This document shows, piece by piece, positions 17,101-24,586 of a stretch of DNA of 40,888 nt. Source of the stretch: a bacterium (GTDB taxonomy: Bacteria; Zhuqueibacterota; Zhuqueibacteria; Zhuqueibacterales; Zhuqueibacteraceae); the NCBI GenBank assembly GCA_023150945.1, contig JAKLJX010000037.1, positions 1-40,888 of the forward strand, in the 5' to 3' direction. Within the stretch, counting starts at the first letter, position 1. Each line of letters opens with the position of its first letter. The position numbers and the translations under genes are program-made. A model generated the notes under the pieces. That model worked only from the letters and a program-made list of their open reading frames with translations. It was not told the origin of the DNA and ran no database searches.

Positions 17101-17262
17101 CAGCAGCTTTTGCTTGGCGGCGTCAAGCCGGTGCGATTGGAAATGATCGACGAGCGTGCGTCGGGACACCCGCTCGGACTGGCATCCGCACAGGAGAGTG
17201 CAGCACAAAGGCAAGAGCACCGCGACGCCGGCCGTTAACATGCGTGGTGGTCTTGAAGACAC
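14158..17262 (-). CDS. TPR-CHAT (caspase-like) peptidase lipoprotein
   Basis: A 1034-residue protein. Residues 1-27 form a lipoprotein signal with arginines, a hydrophobic core and the lipobox LCGC (lipidated Cys27). A long helical region with about ten or more tetratricopeptide repeats spans roughly residues 200-600. The C-terminal CHAT domain has the catalytic His853 in ILHFAGHC and Cys918 in VVLSACNTALG, followed by GLPRAFFCAGAPCLITTLWAVD. CHAT domains are caspase-fold peptidases (clan CD). The GTG start at 17262 has GAGG five bases upstream; ATG 17241 is an alternative. The signal predicts an extracytoplasmic location. Upstream lie sigma and anti-sigma genes, so the peptidase is probably tied to their signalling. 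Confidence 0.88.
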   Translation of the reverse strand: MSSRPPRMLTAGVAVLLPLCCTLLCGCQSERVSRRTLVDHFQSHRLDAAKQKLLRDFAALPAQNSAAAQLFVTHNRDKLRSAFTEIVNQFLLAAIDNAAPPLPMSLAQAEQLAALFRKVHHEPAPWQRLQLVQQFTHAQKLQKLEAEYLMFVGDTLRDKQQAIGKYQQALQLYQRLGDQPGLAKAYFDLGDSYSVIGRKKESLLALQRSLALAGALPDPFRAMWALLVMGNVHADLRDYAQSDSAFRRVIALSQTLQNRKLEAHARSGLGRIYNESGRLLEAQAQLRQALAIYSNLEEEFEQARVLRMMGLVERNLGNYAEALKLQSTALATLQGLQHPKPKQEAAQYTIIGLVYNLLGQHELARKYHRAAYERFKACHGRPADIAAALANLGETLVYLDSLPQAHACLQEALQQIAGPEDAAVRAEMFQMLGDLKLKQRDWQAGREMFEQALQINAEKGFTANLILNHLGLGQFNLAGRSWEAADRDFEQAIALAANSGITAHIWKGFYGRGRALKAQGRVTEALQQYEAAIDTIEATLTHLHEEGSKLGYFAEKQDVYDETILTYLQEQHDAVQSYNFVERAKARSFLDQLHGGLEIVNRIDALNPNQPNLTLLSLSASASPRVEEIQAALGEHDKIIEYRVLPDRLAIWVVDRVHVTSTQVNLRREELRRLVREFRRTAGADDFAAFSRRWNQDRDAAFQDFLAVAQRLSALLIKPVWQHIRPDQNLYFIPDDLLHYLPFAALTLPGPDSTRFLVEAVPLATAPSAAVLKYALERGQEQGNSARLRVLAIANPEDRSGRLKALPWADQAAQFIMQLSSTGSKLLVREQARKEALLQTLQEPFDILHFAGHCSVDVKSPLYTTLYLASGLQREAAASSASGAAGQAEYGAAHEHLRMYEVFRLNLRKTRLVVLSACNTALGQFAMGEGIVGLPRAFFCAGAPCLITTLWAVDARTAGNVMEKFYLNLKTGGHNVAGALRNAQRDEIARIRKDPVMRFHPHPYFWAPFQAVGNSYYVQFNMPSNQPESIAQNH

Positions 17263-17350
17263 TGACACCTCGTGGCAAAGGATTGAAGCAAAAATGAGGA
17301 GGAAGACAAGAAATCCGGCTGCCGCCCGTCGCTGTGGGCAGCCGCGTGAC

Positions 17351-18274
17351 TTACTGCAATTGATTCTCGCGATCGCTGGCCACCGCCGGCCAGTCCGCAT
17401 CCTGCTCCCGGCTCGCCAGTTTGCGGTAGTTTTGCCATTCCTGCCGCGCCTGCTCGGTCTGGCCCTGCATCTGCAGCAGATTCGCCTTGTTGAATTGCGC
17501 CTCGACGAATTCCGGTTTCTGCTGCAGCGCCTGCGTGAACCAGTCCAGGGCTTGCTCATAATCGCCGCGGCACCACGCCAGCACACCCAGATCGTTGAGC
17601 ACCGCCGCTTCCGCCGGCGCGAGCGCATGGGCGCGCCGGAAATGCACCTCGGCTTGCGCCGTGTCTTTGAGCACGCGCAGATGAAATCTGCCCAAAAGTT
17701 GCTCGGCCTGGTGGTTTTTGGGATCGGACTGCAGCGCCCGTTGCAGCTTTTCCTGCATTGCCGGCAGCGGCGCCGATTGCTCCGGTCCCATCACCGTGGT
17801 GAATTCATCATATTCGAGATTGCCGGAGAGGCGCAGCTCTTCCCGCGAAGTGATGCGATCCTGCTGATTGAGCAACGTGCGGGTCTCCGCCACCGTCTTC
17901 CGGCTTTGCCATTGGCGATATTGCGGCACGCCCGCGAACAACACCAGCAGTGCGGCGGCAGCAGCGAGCAGCGGCCGCCAATAGCTGAACAAGCGCGGCG
18001 TCTGCGGCACAAAAGGCGGGGGCAGGCCGGCGAGTGAATCCCTGGAGCTCGGCCCGGCCGCCTGTTCTTCCGTTGTGGGTGGCTGCAGCGCATACTCCAG
18101 CACGGTGCTGAACAGTTCAAAACAATCGCGGCAGGAGCTCAGATGCGTTTCCACTTGCAGCTTCTCCTGCGGTTTCAGTGTGTCTTCCAGGTAGCTCAGC
18201 ATCTGGGCCTCGCTGAGACAGCTTGACGAGAGGTCCGGGCCCTCGCGCACCGATTCGCCTGGTTTCGTTGCCAT
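17351..18274 (-). CDS. Zinc-finger anti-sigma factor with extracytoplasmic TPR repeats
   Basis: A 307-residue single-pass membrane protein. The N-terminal cytoplasmic part carries the zinc anti-sigma (ZAS/zf-HC2) motif His44-x3-Cys48-x2-Cys51 in THLSSCRDCFELF. A Pro-rich linker leads to one membrane helix at about residues 99-117 (YWRPLLAAAAALLVLFAGV). The outer part, about residues 160-290, holds three or so TPR units (NDLGVLAWCRGDYEQALDWF, then FVEAQFNKANLLQMQGQTEQA). ZAS proteins hold a cognate sigma factor inactive until released. The gene for a sigma factor is just upstream and the CHAT lipoprotein 88 bases downstream. The ATG at 18274 is preferred over TTG 18280 because of its AAGGA spacing. 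Confidence 0.87.
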   Translation of the reverse strand: MATKPGESVREGPDLSSSCLSEAQMLSYLEDTLKPQEKLQVETHLSSCRDCFELFSTVLEYALQPPTTEEQAAGPSSRDSLAGLPPPFVPQTPRLFSYWRPLLAAAAALLVLFAGVPQYRQWQSRKTVAETRTLLNQQDRITSREELRLSGNLEYDEFTTVMGPEQSAPLPAMQEKLQRALQSDPKNHQAEQLLGRFHLRVLKDTAQAEVHFRRAHALAPAEAAVLNDLGVLAWCRGDYEQALDWFTQALQQKPEFVEAQFNKANLLQMQGQTEQARQEWQNYRKLASREQDADWPAVASDRENQLQ

Positions 18275-18411
18275 GATCAAATTTCCTTCCCAATAAAACA
18301 GGTGGCTCGTGGTTCAGTGGGCTTCCTGGACACCCTGCCAGTGTCTACCCTATTCATCCTGGACTAGAAGACGCAGATTCGCGGGAGTTCTCTCAGGAAA
18401 TCTGGCCATTC

Positions 18412-19116
18412 TTACAATTGCTTGCGCAGACAATCCCGCACTTTTCCCAGCAGGAGTTTGAGCAGGCCGTAGGTCCGTTTGCCCGAAAGGTTGATGGCGG
18501 GGAGTTGGGCAATGTGCTCAGCGGAGAAGTCTTTGAAGTAGTGCAATTTGAAGACGAGCTTGTCACGGTGGGCGTGCTTCTTGCCGTGCAGGATGCGGTT
18601 GAGGCAGAATTCGATCGCGTCTTCCAGTTCGATCAGTTCATGCTGGCGCAGCGCTTCGGGCGAAGGCAGAATCTCGGCCAGGTTTTTCGGACGTTCCGGC
18701 GAATCATCCTGGAGCGGCACGCGCCGGCTGGCGGGCGGGCGTTTCTTGGCGCGGTCATGGCGGACGCCGTTCAAGACCACGTTGATGGCGATGATCTTGA
18801 GATAATTGAAGATTGAGTTTTCAAAGAGCCCGTTGAACTCCTTGATGCGGTGATTGTCGTTTTCCATCAACTTCGCATACACTTCTGCGGCAAAGTCGTC
18901 GAGCGTGGCGATGCCGGCGTAGCGCTTACGCTGGCACACCACGAAGATGACGCGGCGGAGGTGTTGGTCGTAGCGATGCTTGAATTCCTGCCAGAGAAGA
19001 TTGTCCCGCGGCTGCAGGGCGAGCTGCTGGATGAGTTGATTGTGCGTCAATCGGCTCAGCTCAGTGGTCGGGAATGAACGTCGCTCAGTGTCGTTGCCTG
19101 GTAGAACGTAGGACAT
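18412..19116 (-). CDS. Sigma-70 family (ECF-like) RNA polymerase sigma factor
   Basis: A 234-residue protein with a sigma region 2-like helical domain (residues about 35-125, including IATLDDFAAEVYAKLMEND and FENSIFNYLKIIAINVVLNG). A basic, Pro-rich linker of about 50 residues follows. The region 4-like C-terminal helix-turn-helix is about residues 165-234 (KLHYFKDFSAEHIAQLPAIN, then RTYGLLKLLLGKVRDCLRK). It would direct RNA polymerase to a specific set of promoters. Its natural partner is the zinc-finger anti-sigma factor 137 bases downstream. A consensus housekeeping promoter lies about 220 bases upstream of the ATG. The linker is longer than in classical ECF sigmas, so the subgroup is uncertain. 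Confidence 0.83.
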   Translation of the reverse strand: MSYVLPGNDTERRSFPTTELSRLTHNQLIQQLALQPRDNLLWQEFKHRYDQHLRRVIFVVCQRKRYAGIATLDDFAAEVYAKLMENDNHRIKEFNGLFENSIFNYLKIIAINVVLNGVRHDRAKKRPPASRRVPLQDDSPERPKNLAEILPSPEALRQHELIELEDAIEFCLNRILHGKKHAHRDKLVFKLHYFKDFSAEHIAQLPAINLSGKRTYGLLKLLLGKVRDCLRKQL

Positions 19117-19340
19117 GCGGGGCCTTTTGGGTTCATCACGAGCATTCTGCGCCGGCAAACCGCTGCCAGAGAACGTGCAGCGATGGAATTTGAACAGGAC
19201 TTCGAGGCGGCTGACGATTCGACCAGAACGATCCTGCTGGTGCGGGTCTGCGCCCGGTTGGAGGCGGTGCTGTCCTGGTGGCAGTCATGAACCGGCTGGA
19301 GGAAACGCAGTGGCCGCGCAAATTCTATCGGAATTGAAAA

Positions 19341-19369
19341 ATTATACATGTTCGCAGCTCAAATGTCAA
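19341..19369 (-). promoter_or_regulatory. Perfect-consensus sigma70 promoter for the sigma/CHAT operon
   Basis: On the minus strand TTGACA (19369-19364), a 17-base spacer and TATAAT (19346-19341) match the consensus at all twelve positions. Transcription would start near 19335, leaving a leader of about 220 bases before the sigma factor ATG at 19116. Confidence 0.88.
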
Positions 19370-19740
19370 CACATTATTCCACCGGCAAACGATGGTGTCA
19401 GCGCGCTTGCTGTTGCAGCATCAATCCGGGCGTCATCGGCGGCCCGGGCAGATTCGCGCTGCGGCGCAATTTCTCCACAGGCCGCCGGCGATGGCGAGAG
19501 GGCGGGGCAATACCCGTGCGCGGAATCTGTGAAGTAATCACGCGCGGTCTGGATTTTCCCTTGCATTTGTCCGGCAGAGGATTAAATTCCATGCGTGTCT
19601 AAAACGGATGGGGCCACGCCACCGGCGCCTGGTGCGCACCGTGGAGGAAAGGAAGCTCATTCGCGTTTGGCGACCTTGTTTGTCGCAAGTCCTTTCGAAA
19701 TGGCTGAGTTCACAAAATTCGCATGATTGAGGAGGCTTCA
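19370..19740. other. Intergenic region between divergent sigma and BolA-like genes
   Basis: About 370 bases with no convincing gene. Only weak promoter-like sequences face the BolA-like gene. The only clear element is the ribosome binding site GAGGAGG at 19729-19735, which sets the TTG start at 19741. Confidence 0.5.
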
Positions 19741-20136
19741 TTGGATACCCCGAAGCAAAAAGCGCAACACATCATATCTCAGATGGAGGAGGGCAGCACG
19801 TGGCAGGACCTCATCGACCGGCTCCAGAAAGAAAAAAATGCCCACCCTCTGAACAATGACAACGTCGATTGGGACCGCCTCGTGCGCCACGTCCGCACGG
19901 TGCTCTACGACGAATTCCCTGATGCGCAGACGCTGAAGCTCGACATCGACCGTGAGGGCCACAAGGTGACCGGCTATTTTGTCTCGCAAGACTTTGAAGG
20001 CATGGAGGATGCAGACCGGCAGGATCGCGTGTGGGACGCCCTGGAAAAAGGGCTCTCCGTGGAAGAGCAAAGCCGGATCCTCAGCGTCATCGCGTTGACC
20101 CCCACTGAAGGCGTCGCGCAAGGCGTGGTGTCGTAG
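19741..20136 (+). CDS. Divergent BolA-like protein
   Basis: A 131-residue cytoplasmic protein. After a helical N-terminal extension (residues 1-40, QHIISQMEEGSTWQDLIDRLQ), the rest resembles the BolA/IbaG fold. The block VTGYFVSQDFEGMEDADRQDRVWDAL aligns with the BolA pattern of VS-x-x-F-x-G followed by RHR-x-V, and ALTPTE matches the BolA C-terminal TP-x-E. The conserved His of RHR, a cluster or metal ligand with glutaredoxin, is Gln here. BolA proteins take part in iron-sulfur trafficking or transcription control; without the His the role may differ. The TTG start follows GAGGAGG by five bases. A terminator follows the gene. Family assignment is by motif only. Confidence 0.55.
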   Translation: MDTPKQKAQHIISQMEEGSTWQDLIDRLQKEKNAHPLNNDNVDWDRLVRHVRTVLYDEFPDAQTLKLDIDREGHKVTGYFVSQDFEGMEDADRQDRVWDALEKGLSVEEQSRILSVIALTPTEGVAQGVVS

Positions 20137-20180
20137 CCACCCGCCGGGAAATCCGGCCGATTTGTTCGTGACCATCATCA

Positions 20181-20212
20181 GGCCACTTGCTGCAAGCGAG
20201 TGGCCTTTTTTT
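20181..20212 (+). terminator. Intrinsic terminator of the BolA-like gene
   Basis: GGCCACTTGC (20181-20190) pairs with GCGAGTGGCC (20196-20205) with one T-G wobble, loop TGCAA, followed by seven Ts. It is a textbook rho-independent terminator 45 bases after the stop codon. Confidence 0.93.
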
Positions 20213-20307
20213 ATTATGGTGAGATTCCTGGGTCAGCCGCAGGCGGGCGAACAATCGTAATCCCGCCGCGCACAGTCGTGCCGCCGCGCCGATGAACGCG
20301 CGCTCCG

Positions 20308-21186
20308 CTATTCCGTCACCGCCTGGCGCTCGCGGCAATAGCAATCATAAATAAACGCGGCACACCACACGGCCGCTCTCCCTTCCCCGCCGGCCGGCCT
20401 GCCTTCCTGCCACTCACAATGCCCGGCGCGGTGCACGATACAAATGCCGGCCTCACCGGCAACCGCCAGGCTGCGCAAGCCACCGGTTGCGACGAGTTCT
20501 TCGGCGGCTGCATTCAATTCGGCGCGCGGCCAGGAAACTGCGCGTTCAGCCGGCAGGCCCGTGCATTGTGCCAGCGCCTTCGCAGTGAGCAACAGATAAT
20601 CGACATTATCGAGCATCGCGAGCATGCCCATGGCCTGGCCCGGCGCATGCAGCTCGCCGCAAAAAAGCGAAGTCGTCATTCCGGCACCTTGCGCGCTCTG
20701 GAAGAGGGCGCGCGCCGGCATGCCGGCGCGATCCAAATCGCCGAGAATGGCAAGCTGCGCCAGATCGTGCAGGTGAAACCAACTCGCCAGGCAATGGCGA
20801 AAATCAAAATGCGCCAGGTCGAGCAGGTCGTTGGCGCCGGCGCTGTGAAAGCTGGTGCGCCGGCCACTGCGGAGTGACTGCATCACCGTGGCGCTGGCGG
20901 TGCGCGCTTGCTCATCGACCAGCAACTGAAAAGTGTCGACGTCAAGCTCATGGCAGGCGTCGAGAATCACATGGCCGTTGTCGTCTTCTCCCAGCAGGCC
21001 AAGGGCATACAACGGCAATTCGGCCTGCAAGCGCCGCAAGGCCGCGATCACTCCGAACACCCCGCCGATTGCTTTTGCTTCATGGTTGACGGTTGCGTGG
21101 CCGCCTTCCCGGGGAAACTGTTCAATCTCATGCACTTGTTCGATCAACCACGGGCCGGCACAGGCAAAGCCTTCACGGAAGATCAT
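20308..21186 (-). CDS. PfkB-family sugar kinase-like protein, probably inactive
   Basis: A 292-residue protein with the ribokinase/PfkB layout. The N-terminal part has EGGHATVNHEAKAIGGVFGVIAALRRL followed by LYALGLLGEDDNGHVILDAC, and a later segment reads LLLTAKALAQCTGLPAE. In active kinases the C-terminal signature holds GAGDAF, with the catalytic Asp. Here the matching block reads GRAAVW, so the Asp is replaced by Ala. Substrate phosphorylation is therefore unlikely; a binding or sensing role is possible. The ATG at 21186 follows GGAGG by five bases. It is divergent from bshC with about 200 bases between them. I see no frameshift, so it is not an obvious pseudogene. Confidence 0.72.
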   Translation of the reverse strand: MIFREGFACAGPWLIEQVHEIEQFPREGGHATVNHEAKAIGGVFGVIAALRRLQAELPLYALGLLGEDDNGHVILDACHELDVDTFQLLVDEQARTASATVMQSLRSGRRTSFHSAGANDLLDLAHFDFRHCLASWFHLHDLAQLAILGDLDRAGMPARALFQSAQGAGMTTSLFCGELHAPGQAMGMLAMLDNVDYLLLTAKALAQCTGLPAERAVSWPRAELNAAAEELVATGGLRSLAVAGEAGICIVHRAGHCEWQEGRPAGGEGRAAVWCAAFIYDCYCRERQAVTE

Positions 21187-21343
21187 GCCCACCTCCATTC
21201 CTGACCATACAGCACACACGCGAGAATTCAGATCATTGCCGGCGGACGGCCTGCCGCACGAGTGCCGGTTGGCCGGCGCAAGATATCGCAGTCGTTGGCG
21301 GTGGCATGCTCCGCTGCCGCCTCTGAGGCCGGGCAAAATTCGT

Positions 21344-21372
21344 TTGTATCCTAAGCAATTTTTCACTATTTA
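21344..21372 (+). promoter_or_regulatory. Probable promoter of bshC
   Basis: TTGTAT (21344-21349), a 17-base spacer and TATTTA (21367-21372), followed by the bshC ATG 30 bases later. The region is AT-rich compared with its surroundings. The match is moderate. Confidence 0.5.
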
Positions 21373-21402
21373 TCAAACCAAACTTTGAAAGGACTGCTGC
21401 GC

Positions 21403-23022
21403 ATGCACATACCCGCGGCCGCGTTGCCCGGCCTCAATCGGCTCGCTTTGACTTATCTGCAGGAGTTTGAGGCAGTGCGTGAGTTTTTCGGAGTGGATTA
21501 CCGCACGCTGGAAAACCTGGAGGCGCATGCGCGCACGGTCGCCAAGCACAGCTATCCGCGGGAAGCGCTTGCCCATGCGCTCCACCGCCAAAATCACCAC
21601 TGGGGTGCCGGTGAGAAAGTGCTTGCCAACATTGCCGCGCTGGCGCAGCCGGGCAGTTTGGCAGTGGTCACCGGCCAGCAGGTCGGCATCTTCGGCGGCC
21701 CACTGTTCACACTTTACAAGGCGCTGACTTGCGTGAAGCTTGCCGAGTCCTTGCAGGCCCGGTGGCAGCAACCGGTGGTACCGGTGTTCTGGTTGGCGGC
21801 AGATGACGATGATCTTGCCGAGATGAACCACGTGCTGCTGATGACGCCGGAGAATGAGTTGGTTTCATTCTCCTGCCCACTCGATGCCACGGCGCGCCGG
21901 CCGGCGGCGCAGGTTCACCTGGCCGAGGCCATGACCGAGTGCCATCGTGCGCTGGCGGAAAATTTGAGCGAATCGGAGTTCAAAGGAGAGATCCTCACGG
22001 CGCTGGCACAGGCCTATGCCGCGGGCCGCTCGCTGCCGGAGGCCTTCGCGCGCTGGGTGCTTTATCTCCTGGGCGAGTGGGGCTTGGTGCCGCTGAATCC
22101 CGCGGACCTGGAGATCCGGCGCCTGGCGCGGCCGCTGCTGTTGCGCGAGTTTGAACAGGACAGTCCCTCGACTGCTGCCGCTTTGCGCGCCAGCGCGCGG
22201 CTGGAGCAGGCGGGTTTCGGTGTGCAAGTGCCGCTGCGGCCCGGCCGCTTCAATGCCTTCTATGTCGATGAAGTGCGGCATGCTCTCGAGAAGCAAGCAG
22301 AGCGCGTGGTCAGCACGGACGGCCGCGTGGCGTTTTCAGTGCGCGAGTTGGCGCATCGCTTGCAGGACGCACCCCAGCAATTCTCTCCCAACGTGATTTT
22401 GCGGCCCCTGCTGCAGGATGCGCTGCTGCCCAATGTGGCCTACATTGCCGGGCCGGGAGAGATCGCTTACTTCGCCCAGTTGCGCGGAGTGTATGAAGCA
22501 TTCGGCGTGCCCATGCCGGCCATCTTTCCGCGCAAGTCGCTCACGCTGCTGGAAGGCAGAATCAAACGCGTGCAGGACAAATACAACCTGCCGCTCACCG
22601 CCTTCTGGAGCCGTCCGGAGGAACTGGTGTCGCGGGTTGCCCGGCAGCACGCGCCCGAGGGCGTGTTCGAGCCGGTGGCTGCGGCGCGTGATGCCCTGGG
22701 CCAACGCCTCGATGAGCTTAAACAGCGCGCCACCGCACTGGACGCCACGCTGGCCGGTTTCATCGACAAGGAACGCGGCAAGATTTTCCACCAGCTCGAA
22801 ATCATCGAAAACAAACTGCTGCAGGCGACCAAACGGCAGAATGAGACGCTGACGCAGCAGATACTCAAAGCCGCGCACGCGCTTTATCCCCGCCAGCAAC
22901 TGCAGGAGCGGGAATTCAGCCTCGTGCCCTTCCTGAGCAAGCACGGCAAGGGCTTGGTGCGCCAGCTTTACGAGCAGATGGACGTGCAGCGTTTTGACCA
23001 TCAAGTGATCGAGTTGTTTTGA
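21403..23022 (+). CDS. bshC: Putative cysteine ligase BshC (bacillithiol synthesis)
   Basis: Adds cysteine to glucosaminyl-malate in the last step of bacillithiol synthesis. The 539-residue length is normal. The conserved nucleotide-binding core VVTGQQVGIFGGPLFTLYKA is present, as is PVFWLAADDDDLAEMNHV. A segment with AYIAGPGEIAYFAQL and PMPAIFPRKS, and a helical C-terminus (HGKGLVRQLYEQM), are also family features. The ATG at 21403 has AAAGGA upstream; a TTG at 21385 is in frame but weaker. The other two pathway genes, bshB1 and bshA, are about 6.5 kb downstream on the same strand. Confidence 0.95.
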   Translation: MHIPAAALPGLNRLALTYLQEFEAVREFFGVDYRTLENLEAHARTVAKHSYPREALAHALHRQNHHWGAGEKVLANIAALAQPGSLAVVTGQQVGIFGGPLFTLYKALTCVKLAESLQARWQQPVVPVFWLAADDDDLAEMNHVLLMTPENELVSFSCPLDATARRPAAQVHLAEAMTECHRALAENLSESEFKGEILTALAQAYAAGRSLPEAFARWVLYLLGEWGLVPLNPADLEIRRLARPLLLREFEQDSPSTAAALRASARLEQAGFGVQVPLRPGRFNAFYVDEVRHALEKQAERVVSTDGRVAFSVRELAHRLQDAPQQFSPNVILRPLLQDALLPNVAYIAGPGEIAYFAQLRGVYEAFGVPMPAIFPRKSLTLLEGRIKRVQDKYNLPLTAFWSRPEELVSRVARQHAPEGVFEPVAAARDALGQRLDELKQRATALDATLAGFIDKERGKIFHQLEIIENKLLQATKRQNETLTQQILKAAHALYPRQQLQEREFSLVPFLSKHGKGLVRQLYEQMDVQRFDHQVIELF

Positions 23023-23106
23023 AAGTGTGGCCGTGCAGGCGGCGGCAAATCCCGCCCGCAAGATATCAGAATCACAAATCCCTGTAAACACCGAAGGAGG
23101 AAGGCT

Positions 23107-24519
23107 ATGTGGTCTCAGCCCAAACGCGTTTGGTACTTCTGGCTGTGTTGTACGCTGGCGGTTTTTTTGACCGGAAGGGCAACCGGCCAGGATCTGCAGT
23201 GTTTTGTTTTGACGCCGCCGGATCAAATCCTCACCGGCGTCAAGCAAATTGCGATTGCTGATTTCAACGTGACCTCGAGTTTTGCCGAGGATGAGGCGCC
23301 CGGCCGCAAGAACACGCTCGATAAGATTCTCGGCGCCGTGGAAAAGGGCGCGGCCGCGGAGCGCAACAAAGCCCGCTTCAATGACGCCGGCCGCAAATTG
23401 TCCGATTTGATGACGGCGGCGCTCATTAAAAAAGACCGCGGCGTTGGCGCGGTGAGCACCGGCTTTCTCGGGCTGGGTTCGAAAGAGGGCAAAAGCTTTC
23501 AAACCGGCGCCTATACCAACATCTTCCGCGTGATCGAGCGCTCGCAAATTCAGCAGGTGATGAACGAGCTGCAGCTTGCGCAAACCGGCCTGCTGGACGA
23601 ATCCTCCGCCGCCCAAGTCGGGCGGGTGCTGGGCGTCGACGCCATCGTGATGGGCAACGTGAACGTCTCTTTTCAAGACCGTTGGGTCCAGGAACAGCGC
23701 GAGAAGGACAAGAAGAAATATCAAGTCAATTGTGAAAAGCGCGACGCCAACGTCAGCGCCAGCATTCGCCTCATCAAAGTGGAAACCGGCGAGGTGATCG
23801 GCACGCATGACAGCCAGAGCAAGCAGGAGAAGAAGAAATGCGAGGGCGACTACGGCGATCTGCCGCTGCCCGAAGCGATGGTGGATCAGTGCCTGGAGAA
23901 AGTCGCCGATGAGCTGGTGGACTATTTCGCGCCGGAATTCGTGCTGCAGAAGCTGAAGTTCGAGTATGACATGGGCGACGATTACAAGCGCCAGACCGAA
24001 ACCGCCAAGCGCGCGATCAAGGACTACGATCTTGACACCGCCTTTCTGCAATTTGCCGCCATCGTCGAGCAGGATCCCTACAATCACGCGGCCAATTTCA
24101 ATCTAGGCGTGCTGCATGAAGCGGTCGGCAACTACAAGAAGGCGCAGGAGAAATACGGCTTCGCCTTCAGCCTGAAGAGCGACGAGGGCAAATATCGCGA
24201 CGCGCAGAAGCGGCTGACGAAACAAGCCGCCTTTTGGGATCAACTGAACACACTCGGCATCGTGCTGGCCGAGCATGAATTCAACGCGAACCCGGTGGAA
24301 TTGGCCTCGGCGACGGTGACCAAAGTGGTCACCAAGGGGTCGACCTCGACGCGCCACGAAATCAAAACCGAGCCCAACGCGGCGAGCGCCACGCTGGTGA
24401 AGGTGCCGGGCGGCATCGAGCTGGAGCTGTTGGAATCCTCCAAAGAGTGGTTCAAGGTGAAGCTGCCCGACGGCAAGCAGGGCTTTATTTCGGCGAGCTT
24501 GGCGCAAGTTCGAAAGTAG
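23107..24519 (+). CDS. Secreted CsgG-like protein with TPR and SH3-type domains
   Basis: A 470-residue exported protein. A signal peptide spans about residues 1-27 (WFWL-type hydrophobic core ending near ATGQ) and has no clear lipobox. Residues 40-285 resemble the CsgG / curli-assembly family: IAIADFNV, RVIERSQIQQVMNELQLAQTGLLDESSAAQVGRVLGVDAIVMGNV. A short TPR segment follows (NHAANFNLGVLHEAVGNYKKAQEKY). The C-terminus, about residues 400-470, looks like a bacterial SH3 domain (LELLESSKEWFKVKLPDGKQGFISASL). AAGGAGG lies five to eight bases before the ATG. CsgG relatives act in the outer membrane or periplasm; whether this one forms a channel cannot be told. The cyclase gene begins 67 bases later. 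Confidence 0.78.
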   Translation: MWSQPKRVWYFWLCCTLAVFLTGRATGQDLQCFVLTPPDQILTGVKQIAIADFNVTSSFAEDEAPGRKNTLDKILGAVEKGAAAERNKARFNDAGRKLSDLMTAALIKKDRGVGAVSTGFLGLGSKEGKSFQTGAYTNIFRVIERSQIQQVMNELQLAQTGLLDESSAAQVGRVLGVDAIVMGNVNVSFQDRWVQEQREKDKKKYQVNCEKRDANVSASIRLIKVETGEVIGTHDSQSKQEKKKCEGDYGDLPLPEAMVDQCLEKVADELVDYFAPEFVLQKLKFEYDMGDDYKRQTETAKRAIKDYDLDTAFLQFAAIVEQDPYNHAANFNLGVLHEAVGNYKKAQEKYGFAFSLKSDEGKYRDAQKRLTKQAAFWDQLNTLGIVLAEHEFNANPVELASATVTKVVTKGSTSTRHEIKTEPNAASATLVKVPGGIELELLESSKEWFKVKLPDGKQGFISASLAQVRK

Positions 24520-24586
24520 GCGGCGGTGCAGGCGCGATTCTCCGAAGGCAGGAAGCGCGCCTCCCCCAACCCGGAGTGTGCAGAGC

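Noticed and set aside
18368-18391. ECF-like promoter (GAACT and CGTC) between the sigma and anti-sigma genes, minus strand
   Set aside because: The spacing between the two parts is about 12-13 bases, shorter than the usual 16 or so, and the flanking bases do not match, so chance is likely.
19136-19321. 61-codon open frame on the minus strand in the leader of the sigma gene
   Set aside because: No ribosome binding site and no sensible protein character; the composition fits a chance frame in GC-rich DNA.
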